Source: Kribbella capetownensis
GTDB lineage: Bacteria > Actinomycetota > Actinomycetes > Propionibacteriales > Kribbellaceae
NCBI RefSeq assembly: GCF_004331485.1
Contig: NZ_SJKD01000006.1
Span: forward strand, 1 to 64,000
Direction: 5' to 3'
Length of the DNA stretch: 64,000 bases
Below, piece after piece: positions 7,557-16,500 of the stretch (position 1 is its first letter; every line of letters starts with the position of its first letter). Position numbers and translations under genes: made by a program. The notes under the pieces are model-generated. The model worked only from the letters and a program-made list of their open reading frames with translations. It had not been told where the DNA came from and searched no databases.

Positions 7557-8755
7557 GCCGCCCCCACGTGGTCGAGCAGCCCGGGCAGGGCCGCAACGAA
7601 ACTGTCGGCATCAGCCTTGCTCAGGATGTACGGCGGCGCCAGCCGCAACGCGTTCGGAATCGGGTTGTTGATCACGAACCCGGCCTCCAGCGCCAGCGCG
7701 GCCAGCTGGTCCGAGACCGGCTGGGTCAGCTCGATCGCCAGCAGCATCCCCCGCCCGCGTACGTCGGCGATCAATGGATGGTCGAGCGCGATGATCGACG
7801 AGGCTAGGTGGTTGCCGACAGCATTCACCTGCGCCAGCAGCCCGTCCCGCTCGATCACGGTCAGCACCGCCAGGCCGGCGATCGCGGCGACCGGATTGCC
7901 GCCGAACGTCGTTCCGTGGTTGCCCGGCTGCAGCAGCTCCGCCGCCGCACCAAGCCCGATGCAGGCACCGATCGGGATTCCAGCGCCAAGGCCCTTCGCC
8001 ACCGTCACGAGGTCCGGCGTGATCCCCTCGGTCTCGAACGCGAACCAGGTCCCGGTCCGTCCGATCCCGGTCTGGATCTCGTCGATCCACAGCAGCGCGC
8101 CGTGCGCGGACGTGATCCGCCGCGCCGCCTGGAGGTACCCCGGCGGCGGCACGACGACACCGTTCTCCCCCTGGATCGGCTCCAGGATGACAGCCGCCGT
8201 CTCGTCGTCGACCGCTGCCGCCAACGCGTCGGCATCGCCGTACGGGACGAACTCCACGTCTCCGGGCAGCGGTGCGAACGCCTCGCGGTACGCCGGTTTC
8301 CACGTCACCGCGAGCGCGCCCATCGAGCGGCCGTGGAACGCGCCGACGGTGGAGACGATCTTGGTCCGGCCGGTCCGCCGGGTGATCTTGAACGCCGCCT
8401 CGTTCGCCTCGGTGCCGGAGTTGGTGAAGAACACCTTGCCCGGGGCATCGAACAGACCGAGCAACTTCTCGGCGAGCGCGATCTGCGGTGCGGAGGCGAA
8501 GAAGTTCGACACGTGGCCGAGGGTCGCGAGCTGCGATGTCACCGCGGACACCACGAACGGGTGCGCGTGACCGAGGCAGTTCACTGCGAGCCCGCCGAGC
8601 AGGTCGAGGTACTTGTTGCCGTCGGCGTCCCACAAGTAGGCGCCTTCACCCCGCACCAGCACGCGCTTCGGCGCGCCGAACGTGTTCATCAGCGCGCCCG
8701 TGTAGCGCTCGGTGAGCGCCGCCTGGGTGCCGTCGACGGTGAGCAGTTCGGTCAT
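7553..8755 (-). CDS. argD: Acetylornithine aminotransferase
   Basis: PLP-dependent class III transaminase converting N-acetylglutamate semialdehyde to N-acetylornithine. 400 residues. The PLP lysine lies in TVAKGLGAGIPIG, preceded by the LLWIDEIQTGIGRTG segment, and the SGTEANEAAFK cofactor motif is present. It overlaps argB upstream and argF downstream by 4 bp each. It may also act as succinyldiaminopimelate transaminase, as in some bacteria; that is inference from the family. Confidence 0.96.
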   Translation of the reverse strand: MTELLTVDGTQAALTERYTGALMNTFGAPKRVLVRGEGAYLWDADGNKYLDLLGGLAVNCLGHAHPFVVSAVTSQLATLGHVSNFFASAPQIALAEKLLGLFDAPGKVFFTNSGTEANEAAFKITRRTGRTKIVSTVGAFHGRSMGALAVTWKPAYREAFAPLPGDVEFVPYGDADALAAAVDDETAAVILEPIQGENGVVVPPPGYLQAARRITSAHGALLWIDEIQTGIGRTGTWFAFETEGITPDLVTVAKGLGAGIPIGACIGLGAAAELLQPGNHGTTFGGNPVAAIAGLAVLTVIERDGLLAQVNAVGNHLASSIIALDHPLIADVRGRGMLLAIELTQPVSDQLAALALEAGFVINNPIPNALRLAPPYILSKADADSFVAALPGLLDHVGAA

Positions 8756-9633
8756 GACGGGATCACCTGGGTTCCACTTCCGGCGTCGGTGAAGATTTCC
8801 AGTAGCAGCGAGTGCGGCACGCGGCCGTCGATCACAGTCGCCCGGGAGACGCCCGCCTCGACCGCACGCAGGCAGGCCTCCATCTTGGGCACCATGCCGG
8901 AGGCGAGCTTCGGCAGCAGCTCGGCCAGTTCGGTGGTGTCGATCTGGGTGATGATCTCGTCGCTGTCCGGCCAGTTCCGGTACAACCCGGCCACATCGGT
9001 CAGCACGACGAGCTTCTCGGCGCCGAGCGCCGCGGCCAGCGCGGCCGCTGCGGTGTCGGCGTTGACGTTGTGCGCCTGACCGTCCTCGTCCGGTGCGATT
9101 GTTGACACCACCGGAATCCGGCCGGCGTCGATCAGGTCGACCACCGCCTCAGGTCGTACGTGCACCACGTCGCCGACGAGTCCGATGTCGACCGACTCAC
9201 CGTCAACCAGCGCGGTACGGCGTTCCGCGGTGAACAAGCCGGCGTCCTCACCGGACATGCCGACCGCGAACGGGCCATGCGCGTTGAGCAGCCCGACCAG
9301 CTCCCGGCCGACTTTGCCGACCAGGACCATGCCGACGACGTCCATCGCCTCGGGCGTGGTGACGCGCAGGCCGCCCCGGAACTCGCTGTCGATGCCGAGC
9401 CGGCCAAGCATGTCGCTGATCTGCGGTCCGCCGCCGTGCACGACGACGACCCGGACCCCGGCGTACCGCAGGAAGACGATGTCCTCGGCGAACGCGCGCT
9501 TGAGCTTGTCGTCGACCATCGCGTTGCCGCCGTACTTGACGACCACTGTCTTGCCGTGGAACTGCTTCAGCCAAGGCAGCGCCTCGGTCAGGACCGCGGC
9601 CTTCTCCACCGCATCCGCGTGACTTGTGCTCAT
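8752..9633 (-). CDS. argB: Acetylglutamate kinase
   Basis: Phosphorylates N-acetylglutamate, the committed and usually arginine-inhibited step when ArgJ recycles acetyl groups. 293 residues, amino-acid kinase fold. The glycine-rich stretch KYGGNAMVD, the VVVHGGGPQISD motif and VNADTAAAALAAAL (nucleotide-binding) are conserved. The N-terminal helix before KTVVVKYGG (EALPWLKQFHG) is the kind that forms arginine-sensitive hexamers; inhibition is inferred. It overlaps argJ and argD by 4 bp. Confidence 0.96.
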   Translation of the reverse strand: MSTSHADAVEKAAVLTEALPWLKQFHGKTVVVKYGGNAMVDDKLKRAFAEDIVFLRYAGVRVVVVHGGGPQISDMLGRLGIDSEFRGGLRVTTPEAMDVVGMVLVGKVGRELVGLLNAHGPFAVGMSGEDAGLFTAERRTALVDGESVDIGLVGDVVHVRPEAVVDLIDAGRIPVVSTIAPDEDGQAHNVNADTAAAALAAALGAEKLVVLTDVAGLYRNWPDSDEIITQIDTTELAELLPKLASGMVPKMEACLRAVEAGVSRATVIDGRVPHSLLLEIFTDAGSGTQVIPS

Positions 9634-10832
9634 GAGGAGTACGCCGAGTTCTCTTCGACGTACGCGTGCGACAGGTCGGTGGTGAGCACCGTGGCTGAGG
9701 CCGGGCCGGCATGCAGGTCGATCACGACGTCAATCTCCAAGCCGCTCAGATCTGCTTCGGATCGATCGACGCCCTTGCCGCCGGCGACGCAGATCGGCGC
9801 GCCGTTGAGGGTGATGTCGAGCAACGACGGATCGAACGCGGTCGGAGCGTTGCCGACCGCCATCGCGATCCGGCCCCAGTTCGGGTCAGAGGCGAAGAAC
9901 GCGGTCTTGCAGAGGTTGTCCTCGGCAACGACCTTGGCTGCGGCCAGCGCCTCGGCCTCGGTGGCGGCGTTCCGCACGGTGATGCTGACGTGCTTGGTGA
10001 CGCCCTCCGCGTCGGCCTGCAACTGCTTCACCAGGTCGGCGGCGAGCGTGGTCAGCGCGGCCTCGAAAGCCTCCGGTGTGACGGTGACTCCGGACGCTCC
10101 CGAGCTCAGCAGCAACACCGTGTCGTTGGTCGACGTTCCCCCGTCGACGTCGAGCCGGTTGAAGGTCTTGCCGACCGCGTTCCGCAGCGCGTGGTCGAGG
10201 TGCGGCTGATCGAGTACGGCGTCGGTCGTGATGACGCTGAGCATGGTCGCCATGTTCGGCGCACACATGCCGGCGCCCTTCGCGAACCCGCCGATACTCC
10301 AGCCATCAGGGTGTTTGAGCACAGCCTGCTTCGGCACGTTGTCGGTGGTCATCACCGCTGTCGCGGCAGCCAGGCTGTGCGAAGGCTCGTCGCCCAGAGC
10401 AGCCACGGCCGCGTCGATCCCTGGGATCAGCGCAGACATCGGCAGCCGCTCGCCGATCAGGCCGGTCGAGCAGACCCCGATCTCGGCCGCCCCGACTCCG
10501 AGCACCTCGGCCAGCTTCTCCGCGGTCTGGTGAGTGTCCTGGAATCCCTCCGGTCCGGTGCAGGCGTTGGCGCCGCCGGAGTTCAGCACGACGGCCTTCA
10601 ACTTACCGGCGGTCAGTACCTGCTGGGACCACAGCACCGGCGCCGCCTTCACCTTGTTGGTGGTGAAGACACCGGCGGCGACGTTGTGCGGTCCGTCGTT
10701 GACGACGACGGTGAGGTCCGGCGTGCCGGCCGGTTTGATTCCCGCGATCACCCCGGCCGCACGGAAGCCGGCGGGCGCGGTGACCCCGGCGCTCCGATCG
10801 ACTTGGGTGGACGGGGTGACAGCAAGCGTCAC
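9630..10832 (-). CDS. argJ: Bifunctional glutamate N-acetyltransferase / ornithine acetyltransferase
   Basis: Transfers the acetyl group from N-acetylornithine to glutamate, closing the acetyl cycle. 400 residues. The self-cleavage site is in APNMATML, where the threonine becomes the N-terminal nucleophile of the beta chain; the final EENSAYSS is the typical ArgJ C-terminus. The start is the GTG at 10830-10832 overlapping the argC stop (GTGA). The reading frame stays open far upstream, but that part is only the antiphase of argC. Confidence 0.96.
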   Translation of the reverse strand: MTLAVTPSTQVDRSAGVTAPAGFRAAGVIAGIKPAGTPDLTVVVNDGPHNVAAGVFTTNKVKAAPVLWSQQVLTAGKLKAVVLNSGGANACTGPEGFQDTHQTAEKLAEVLGVGAAEIGVCSTGLIGERLPMSALIPGIDAAVAALGDEPSHSLAAATAVMTTDNVPKQAVLKHPDGWSIGGFAKGAGMCAPNMATMLSVITTDAVLDQPHLDHALRNAVGKTFNRLDVDGGTSTNDTVLLLSSGASGVTVTPEAFEAALTTLAADLVKQLQADAEGVTKHVSITVRNAATEAEALAAAKVVAEDNLCKTAFFASDPNWGRIAMAVGNAPTAFDPSLLDITLNGAPICVAGGKGVDRSEADLSGLEIDVVIDLHAGPASATVLTTDLSHAYVEENSAYSS

Positions 10833-11860
10833 GGTGCAACTCCGATGAGGGGAAGGGCCAAGGTCTCGTCGAGTCCGGTGGCCAGGTTCATGCACTGCAC
10901 GGCGCCGCCGGCAGTGCCCTTGGTGAGGTTGTCCATCGCGGCCACGATCACGGCGCGGCCGGTGCGCTGGTCGAGCGTGACCTGCAACTGCACGGTGTTG
11001 GCACCGAGAGTGGCCTGCGTCTGCGGCCATTGCCCCTCGGGAAGCAGGTGCACGAAGGGCTCGTTGCGGTAGGCATCCTCGTAGGCCTGCCGCAGCGTCG
11101 CGAGATCGGTGCCATCGGCGACCGGCGCGCTGCAGGTGGCGAGGATGCCCCGCGACATCGGCACGAGCACCGGGGTGAACGAGACACTCACCGGCTGCTC
11201 GGCGTACGGCGTGAGGTTCTGCTCGATCTCCGGCGTGTGCCGGTGGGTGCCACCGACGCCGTACGCGGAGGCGGAGCCCATCACCTCGGCTCCGAGCAGG
11301 TGCGGCTTCGGCGCCTTGCCCGCGCCGGACGTGCCGCTGACTGCGACCACCACCAGTTGGCCGGGATCGACGACACCGTTCTGCACGGCGGGGAGCAGCG
11401 CGAGCGTGGAGACGGTGGGGTAACACCCCGGTACGGCGACCCGGTTCGACCCGCGGAGCTTGTCCCGTTGACCCGGGAGCTCCGGCAGTCCGTACGGCCA
11501 CGAGCCGGCATGCTCGCCGCCGTAGAACTCGACCCACGGCTCGGCCTCGGTCAGCCGGAAGTCCGCGCCGCAGTCGATCACGGTGACGTCCTCGCCGAGT
11601 TGCTCGGCGATTCCGGCGGACTGTCCGTGCGGCAGGGCCAGGAACACCACGTCATGACCGGCCAGCGTCTCCGCCGTGGTCTCGACCAGGATGCGCCCGG
11701 CCAGGGGCACGAGATGCGGGTGGTGCGCGCCGAGCGCCGTACCGGCGTTTCCTCCGGCGGTGAGGGCACCGATCTCCACCTCGGGGTGCCCGCTCAGCAA
11801 CCGGAGCAGCTCACCCCCTGCATACCCACTGGCACCGGCGACCGCCACCTTCACGCTCAT
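10829..11860 (-). CDS. argC: N-acetyl-gamma-glutamyl-phosphate reductase
   Basis: NADPH-dependent reductase forming N-acetylglutamate semialdehyde. 343 residues. The Rossmann motif GASGYAGGELLRLL is at the N-terminus and the active-site cysteine lies in VAVPGCYPT. The start is the ATG at 11858-11860. The frame stays open to 11938, but those extra residues do not belong to the family and overlap the promoter. There is no Shine-Dalgarno site before this ATG; a -10 box ends 7 bases upstream, so a leaderless mRNA is likely. First gene of the arg operon. Confidence 0.96.
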   Translation of the reverse strand: MSVKVAVAGASGYAGGELLRLLSGHPEVEIGALTAGGNAGTALGAHHPHLVPLAGRILVETTAETLAGHDVVFLALPHGQSAGIAEQLGEDVTVIDCGADFRLTEAEPWVEFYGGEHAGSWPYGLPELPGQRDKLRGSNRVAVPGCYPTVSTLALLPAVQNGVVDPGQLVVVAVSGTSGAGKAPKPHLLGAEVMGSASAYGVGGTHRHTPEIEQNLTPYAEQPVSVSFTPVLVPMSRGILATCSAPVADGTDLATLRQAYEDAYRNEPFVHLLPEGQWPQTQATLGANTVQLQVTLDQRTGRAVIVAAMDNLTKGTAGGAVQCMNLATGLDETLALPLIGVAP

Positions 11861-11867
11861 GTGAATG

Positions 11868-11896
11868 AGTATGCCAGACCTTGGAAAAATATCCAA
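11868..11896 (-). promoter_or_regulatory. Promoter of the arg operon with a candidate ArgR operator
   Basis: On the minus strand: -35 TTGGAT (11891-11896), 17-bp spacer, -10 CATACT (11868-11873), then 7 bases to the argC ATG. The palindrome TTGGATATTTTTCCAA (11881-11896) covers the -35 box and spacer. Its size and A/T-rich centre fit an ARG box, though it departs from the E. coli consensus. Repressor binding there would block polymerase. Confidence 0.6.
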
Positions 11897-11931
11897 CTGA
11901 TGCCGGTACGCCGCCTTCTCCATCCTGGCCT

Positions 11932-11970
11932 GTGACACACGTCATGTCACGGCCGGGCGGGTAGCGCGTG
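11932..11970 (+). promoter_or_regulatory. Candidate ECF41-type promoter of the CMD/sigma pair
   Basis: TGTCACG (11945-11951) and CGTG (11967-11970), 15 bp apart, resemble the ECF41 promoter consensus TGTCACA-N16-CGTC. The TGTCAC arm is also the right half of an inverted repeat, GTGACA (11932-11937) with a 7-bp spacer. A transcript would start about 25-30 bp before the CMD gene. The spacing and last base deviate from consensus. Confidence 0.45.
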
Positions 11971-12004
11971 TCCGCAAGGGGGACGACGACCTGAGGAGGA
12001 CGGG

Positions 12005-12559
12005 ATGGCCCGGATCGAGCTGGAGCACCGCAAGACGTGGTTCGTGCGGATGGTCGAGTGGAGCAGCCGGAGGATGTACCGCAAGGTGCCGGATCCGGTG
12101 AACGTGGCGCTGCACAACCGGCGGGTGCTGGTGTCGACGATGCTGCTGGAGGGGTCTGCCGCGCGGTGGAAGAAGCTGGACCCGACGCTCAAGGCACTCG
12201 CGGTGATGATGCCGTCGGCGCAGATCGGCTGCAGTTGGTGCATGGACTTCGGCTACTGGGAGTTCCACCACCAGGGTGTCGACCCGGCGAAGCTGCGCGA
12301 TGTGCCAGGGTGGCGGGACAGCGACGTCTACACGGATCTGGAGCGCGCGGTGATGGAGTACGCCGAGGCGATGACGGTGACCCCGCCAACGGTCACCGAC
12401 GAGCAGGTCGAGCGCCTGCGCCAAGACCTGACCGATGAGCAACTGGTCGAGCTCACGGCGCTGGTCTCGCTGGAGAACTTCCGGTCCCGCAGCAACGCCG
12501 CGCTCGGCCTGACCAGCCAGGGCTACAAGGAGTTCTGCGAGCTGAGGCCGGTCACGTGA
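12005..12559 (+). CDS. Carboxymuconolactone decarboxylase-family (AhpD-like) protein
   Basis: 184 residues with an all-helical CMD/AhpD fold. The redox pair is C76 and C79 in GCSWCMD, with a downstream acidic/histidine segment (FGYWEFHH), as in alkylhydroperoxidase-like proteins. This suggests a thiol-based peroxide or disulfide reaction rather than true decarboxylation; the substrate is unknown. A GAGGAGG ribosome site precedes the ATG. Its stop overlaps the GTG of the sigma gene by 4 bp. Proteins of this family are standard partners of ECF41 sigma factors. Confidence 0.9.
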   Translation: MARIELEHRKTWFVRMVEWSSRRMYRKVPDPVNVALHNRRVLVSTMLLEGSAARWKKLDPTLKALAVMMPSAQIGCSWCMDFGYWEFHHQGVDPAKLRDVPGWRDSDVYTDLERAVMEYAEAMTVTPPTVTDEQVERLRQDLTDEQLVELTALVSLENFRSRSNAALGLTSQGYKEFCELRPVT

Positions 12560-13479
12560 CCGAGGACGGTGCGGACCGCGCGGACGAGCAGCTCGCCCGC
12601 GAGTTCGACGAGCACCGCGCTGTTCTGGTGGGAGCGGCGTACCGGGTCGTGGGTAGCGTCACCGACGCGGAGGATGTCGTCCAGGAGGCCTGGCTGCGGT
12701 GGGCCGCGATCGACCACGGCGACATCCGCGACCCGCGGGCGTACCTGATCCGCATCACCACGCGGCTCGCGCTCAACCGGCTCCGGGAGCAGAAGGCTCG
12801 GCGGGAGCAGTACGTCGGACCCTGGCTGCCCGAGCCGATGTCGCCGCAGCTCGCGGCGCCCGACGCGGATCCGGCGGCGGTCGTGGAGCTCGCGGACTCG
12901 GTCAGCATGGCGATGCTGGTCGTCCTCGAGACGCTCTCGCCGCTCGAACGTGCGACGTTCGTCCTGCGTGAGGTGTTCGATCTCCCGTACGACGAGATCG
13001 CGGACACCCTCGGCCGGTCGGAATCCGCGGTCCGGCAGCTCGCCCATCGGGCTCGGGAGCACGTGCAGGCGCGGCGGCCGCGGCATCACGTCGACAAGGC
13101 ACGGCACAGCGAGCTGACCGTGCAGTTCATGGCGGCCGCCGGGACCGGCGACTTCGAGCAGGTCGTGTCGCTGCTGGCGCCGGATGCGGTGCTGGTCAGC
13201 GACGGCGGCGGCAAGAAGAAGGCGGCGCTCCGGCCGATCCACGGCGCGGCCAAGATCGTCCGCTGGCTGTTCGCGGTGATCGCGGAGAACCCCACCTTCG
13301 AGATCCGGATCAGCACGCTGAACGGCGAGACCGCGGCCATCGCGTACGACGGCGACGAGCCGGACACCGTCGCCTTCTTCGAGATGACCGACGGCCTGAT
13401 CACCGAGCTGTACCTGGTCCGCAACCCCGACAAACTGACCGCCGTCCCATCCCACCGCACCCTCGACGCCCAGCCGTAA
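12556..13479 (+). CDS. ECF41-family sigma factor with SnoaL-like C-terminal domain
   Basis: RNA polymerase sigma factor of 307 residues: sigma-2 (about 12-85, with DAEDVVQEAWLRW), sigma-4 (about 120-175, with YDEIADTLGRSESAVRQLAHRA) and a fused NTF2/SnoaL-like domain (185-300). The ECF41 hallmarks are the WLPEP linker at 90-94 and DGGGK at 216-220; in this family the extension modulates sigma activity and replaces an anti-sigma factor. It is translationally coupled to the CMD gene. Autoregulation from the site near 11950 is likely. Confidence 0.93.
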   Translation: MTEDGADRADEQLAREFDEHRAVLVGAAYRVVGSVTDAEDVVQEAWLRWAAIDHGDIRDPRAYLIRITTRLALNRLREQKARREQYVGPWLPEPMSPQLAAPDADPAAVVELADSVSMAMLVVLETLSPLERATFVLREVFDLPYDEIADTLGRSESAVRQLAHRAREHVQARRPRHHVDKARHSELTVQFMAAAGTGDFEQVVSLLAPDAVLVSDGGGKKKAALRPIHGAAKIVRWLFAVIAENPTFEIRISTLNGETAAIAYDGDEPDTVAFFEMTDGLITELYLVRNPDKLTAVPSHRTLDAQP

Positions 13480-13515
13480 AGCTCAGCCGCACAGCTCAGC
13501 CGTAGAGCTCAGCGG
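13480..13515. repeat. 13-bp tandem repeat at a convergent gene junction
   Basis: Nearly three copies of a 13-bp unit beginning AGCTCAGC (starts 13480, 13493 and 13506, the last partial). The repeat fills the gap between the sigma-gene stop (13477-13479) and the fibril-gene stop (13509-13511). Confidence 0.7.
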
Positions 13516-16500
13516 CGGGAGCGGACCAGGACGAGGAGAGTGGTGCCGAGGGCGGTGAGGAGCGTGCCAAGGGTGACGAGGATGGCTGGTGGGCCGCCGG
13601 TGGCGGGAAGTTCGGTGTTGTTGAGGCGCTGAGGTGCGGCCGTGGGTGGCGCTCCCAGGGTGACCTTGACCGGGGCAGTGACGGCGGCACCGGTTGCGTC
13701 GGTGCGCTGGTACGACACCTTCGCGGTTCCGGTGAAGCCGGCCGTCGGGATGAGGCTGATGGTCCCGTCCGGAGCGACGGTCCAGGTGCCGGAGGCGTCG
13801 GTGACGCGCTTGGTGCAGGTGGCGGAGCCGGTGCGCAGGCAGACAGTGCCCGGGTTGGTCGCGCCGTCGTCGTTGAGCAGCGGGTTGACCGCGACCGGGT
13901 TGCCCGGCGTGCCGGTGGCCGAGTCCGCGGTTGCCTTCGCAAGGATCGGCGCCGCAACCGTGATGTCGACCAGCGCCGTGTTCGACGTACCGTTCGCGTC
14001 GGTGACCCGGTAGGCGAGGGATCGCGTCGTACCGATGAAGCCCTTGGCCGGGGTGAACGTGATCGCGCCGTCCGCCGCCACCACGAAACCACCCTCGTCC
14101 GGAACGGTGACCGCCTTCTTGTCCTTACCGTCCGCCGGATCACGCAGTACGACGGAGTCCGGCGCGAGCGGCGCGGACGGGTCACCGGGCTTGTCGTTGC
14201 CGAGCACCTCGATGACGACGGCCTGGCCGAAACCGGTCCGGGCGCTGTCGTCGCCGGTTGCCGGACGCACCGGCACCACTGTCACCGTGATCGTCGCGCG
14301 CGCCGAGTTCCGGTTGCTGTCCTTCACCTCGTACGCCGCCGGCGGCGCCGTACCCGTGAACGTCGCCACCGGGCTGAACGTCACCTTGCCCTTGGCAACC
14401 GACCACTCCCCTTGACCGGCGACCGTCACATCGTCGACGAGCGCGCCAGCCGCACCGACCAGCAGCAACGTCGCGGGATCCAACGTCGCGTCCGGTCCCG
14501 GCTTGTCGTTCGCCAGCGGGTCGACCGTCACCGCCACATGTTGCTTGGTCCGCGCCGCATCAGGTGTCGCCACCGGCCGGGCCTGGACCGCCACAGTCAG
14601 GTCGGCCGCGCCGATCGTCCCGTTGCTGTCGGCCACCTGATACCCGACGGGCGTCGTCGTACCGGCGAACCCGTCCACCGGCGCAAACCGGATCCCGCCT
14701 GACGGCTGGACAGTGAACAACCCTTGCCCCGGCACCTCCAGTGAGGTCACCGGATCACCACTCGCAGGATCGAGCAAGCGCACCTCGCCGACCGCGAGCG
14801 GCGCCGACCCGTCACCCGCCTTGTCGTTGTCCAGCACCGCGACGTTCACGGCAGTCTCGTACGGCGTCGACGCCTTGTCGTCCGCGGCCACAGGCACCAC
14901 CGGCGTCACCGTCACCGCGACGGTCGCGGTCGCCGAGTTCCGGCTCGTGTCCGTCACCCGGTAGACGATCGAGACGACACCGCGGTACGCCGGCGCCGGA
15001 TCAACCGTGAGCTTCCCAGTCACCGCATCCACCACGAAGCCGGCCTGCCCGGCGATCGTTGCCGTCCGCCCCCAGCGCGCCGTGCTGACGTCGTACACCT
15101 GCACGGAGGTCTTCTCCAGCTGAGCTGCCGTGCCCGGCTTGTCGTTGCTCAGCGGATCGACCGTCACCTTAACGTTCTGCTTGGTGGTCGCTGTGTCAGC
15201 AACCGCCTCCGGACCCTTGCCAACCGTGAGGAACAGCAGTCCCTCCGCGGTCGACCCGTTGTCGTCGGTGATCCGGTACGTCGCCGGAGTCGTCACCCCC
15301 TGGTAGTCCTTGACCGGGGTGAACGTGATGGACCCGTCGTCCGCGGCGGTGTAGCTGCCCTCACCAGGCTGAGTAACGGTCTTGCGATACCCACCGGCCG
15401 GGTCCTTCAGCACCAGGCTCGTCCGAACCAGCGGCGCGGTCGGGTCGCCCGCTGTGTCGTTGGCCAGCACGTCGACCGTGATCGGGTGGTTGTACGGCGT
15501 GATGCCCGAATCGTCCACGGTCACGGGCCAGATCGGAGTGACGGTCATCGTCAGCGTCGACGCGGAGAAGTTCCTGTTGGAGTCGGCGACTCGGTAGTTG
15601 ATCGCCAGCGCCTTGCCGCGGAAGACCGGCAGCGGGTCGAAGACCACCGCGCCGCTCGGCTGCACGGTGTACGTGCCCTGGTTGGCCACCGTGACCTTCT
15701 TGACGTAACCGGTGCTGCGAGCAGCCGGGTCGAGCAAGCCGACCGACGCCGGATCGAGCTTGGCGCCGGTGCCCGGGCTGTCGTTGGACAGCAGGTTCAC
15801 GGTCACGGTGACGTCCTGCAGCGTGGACGCGGAGTCGGCGACCGCGATCGGTGGCAGACCGACCGTGATCCACAGCTTGGCGGTCGTCAGCGTCCCGTTG
15901 CTGTCGGCCACTTGATAGGTCAGTGGAGTGCCCGGGCCACGGAACGTCGCGCCCGGATCGAAGGTCACCACTCCCCCGGCCGCCGAGTAGACCCCCTCGT
16001 TCGGGATCGCGACCTTCGCCTTCAGCGACCCATCCGACGGATCGGTGAGCAGCAGACTGCCCGGAACCAGCGGAGCGCTCACGTCGCCGGGCTTGTCATT
16101 CGCCAGCACCTTGACCGTGAGGGTCTTGCCGTACGGCGTCGTCGCCACATCGTCAGCTGCGATCGGAGTGATGGGAGTGACCGTCACCGCGATCGTCGAC
16201 TTGGTGGCCTGATCGAACCAGTCCGTGACGCGGTAGGTCACCGTGGTCGCCGTACCGGTGAAGCCGGGCAGCGGGTCCACGGTGACGGTGCCGTCGGGAT
16301 TCACCTGGTAGCTGGCCTGACCTGGGATCTTCACCAGCTTCTTGAGGGAGCCGTCGGCCGGATCGAGGAGCGCAAGACTCAGCGGATCCAGGCCAGTGCC
16401 CTGTCCGGCGGTGTCGTTCGCGAGCGGGTCGACCTTCAGCCGGACGTTCTGCTTGCCGGTCGCGGTGTCCGGCTTCGCGGTCGGTGTGGCCGGCTTCGCG

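Noticed and set aside
9630..11537. 635-residue argJ frame
   Set aside because: Upstream residues are the antiphase of argC. The GTG at 10832 fits the ArgJ N-terminus and the operon overlap.
11861..11938. Longer argC start at 11938
   Set aside because: It would place the promoter and the operator palindrome inside the coding region and add non-family residues.
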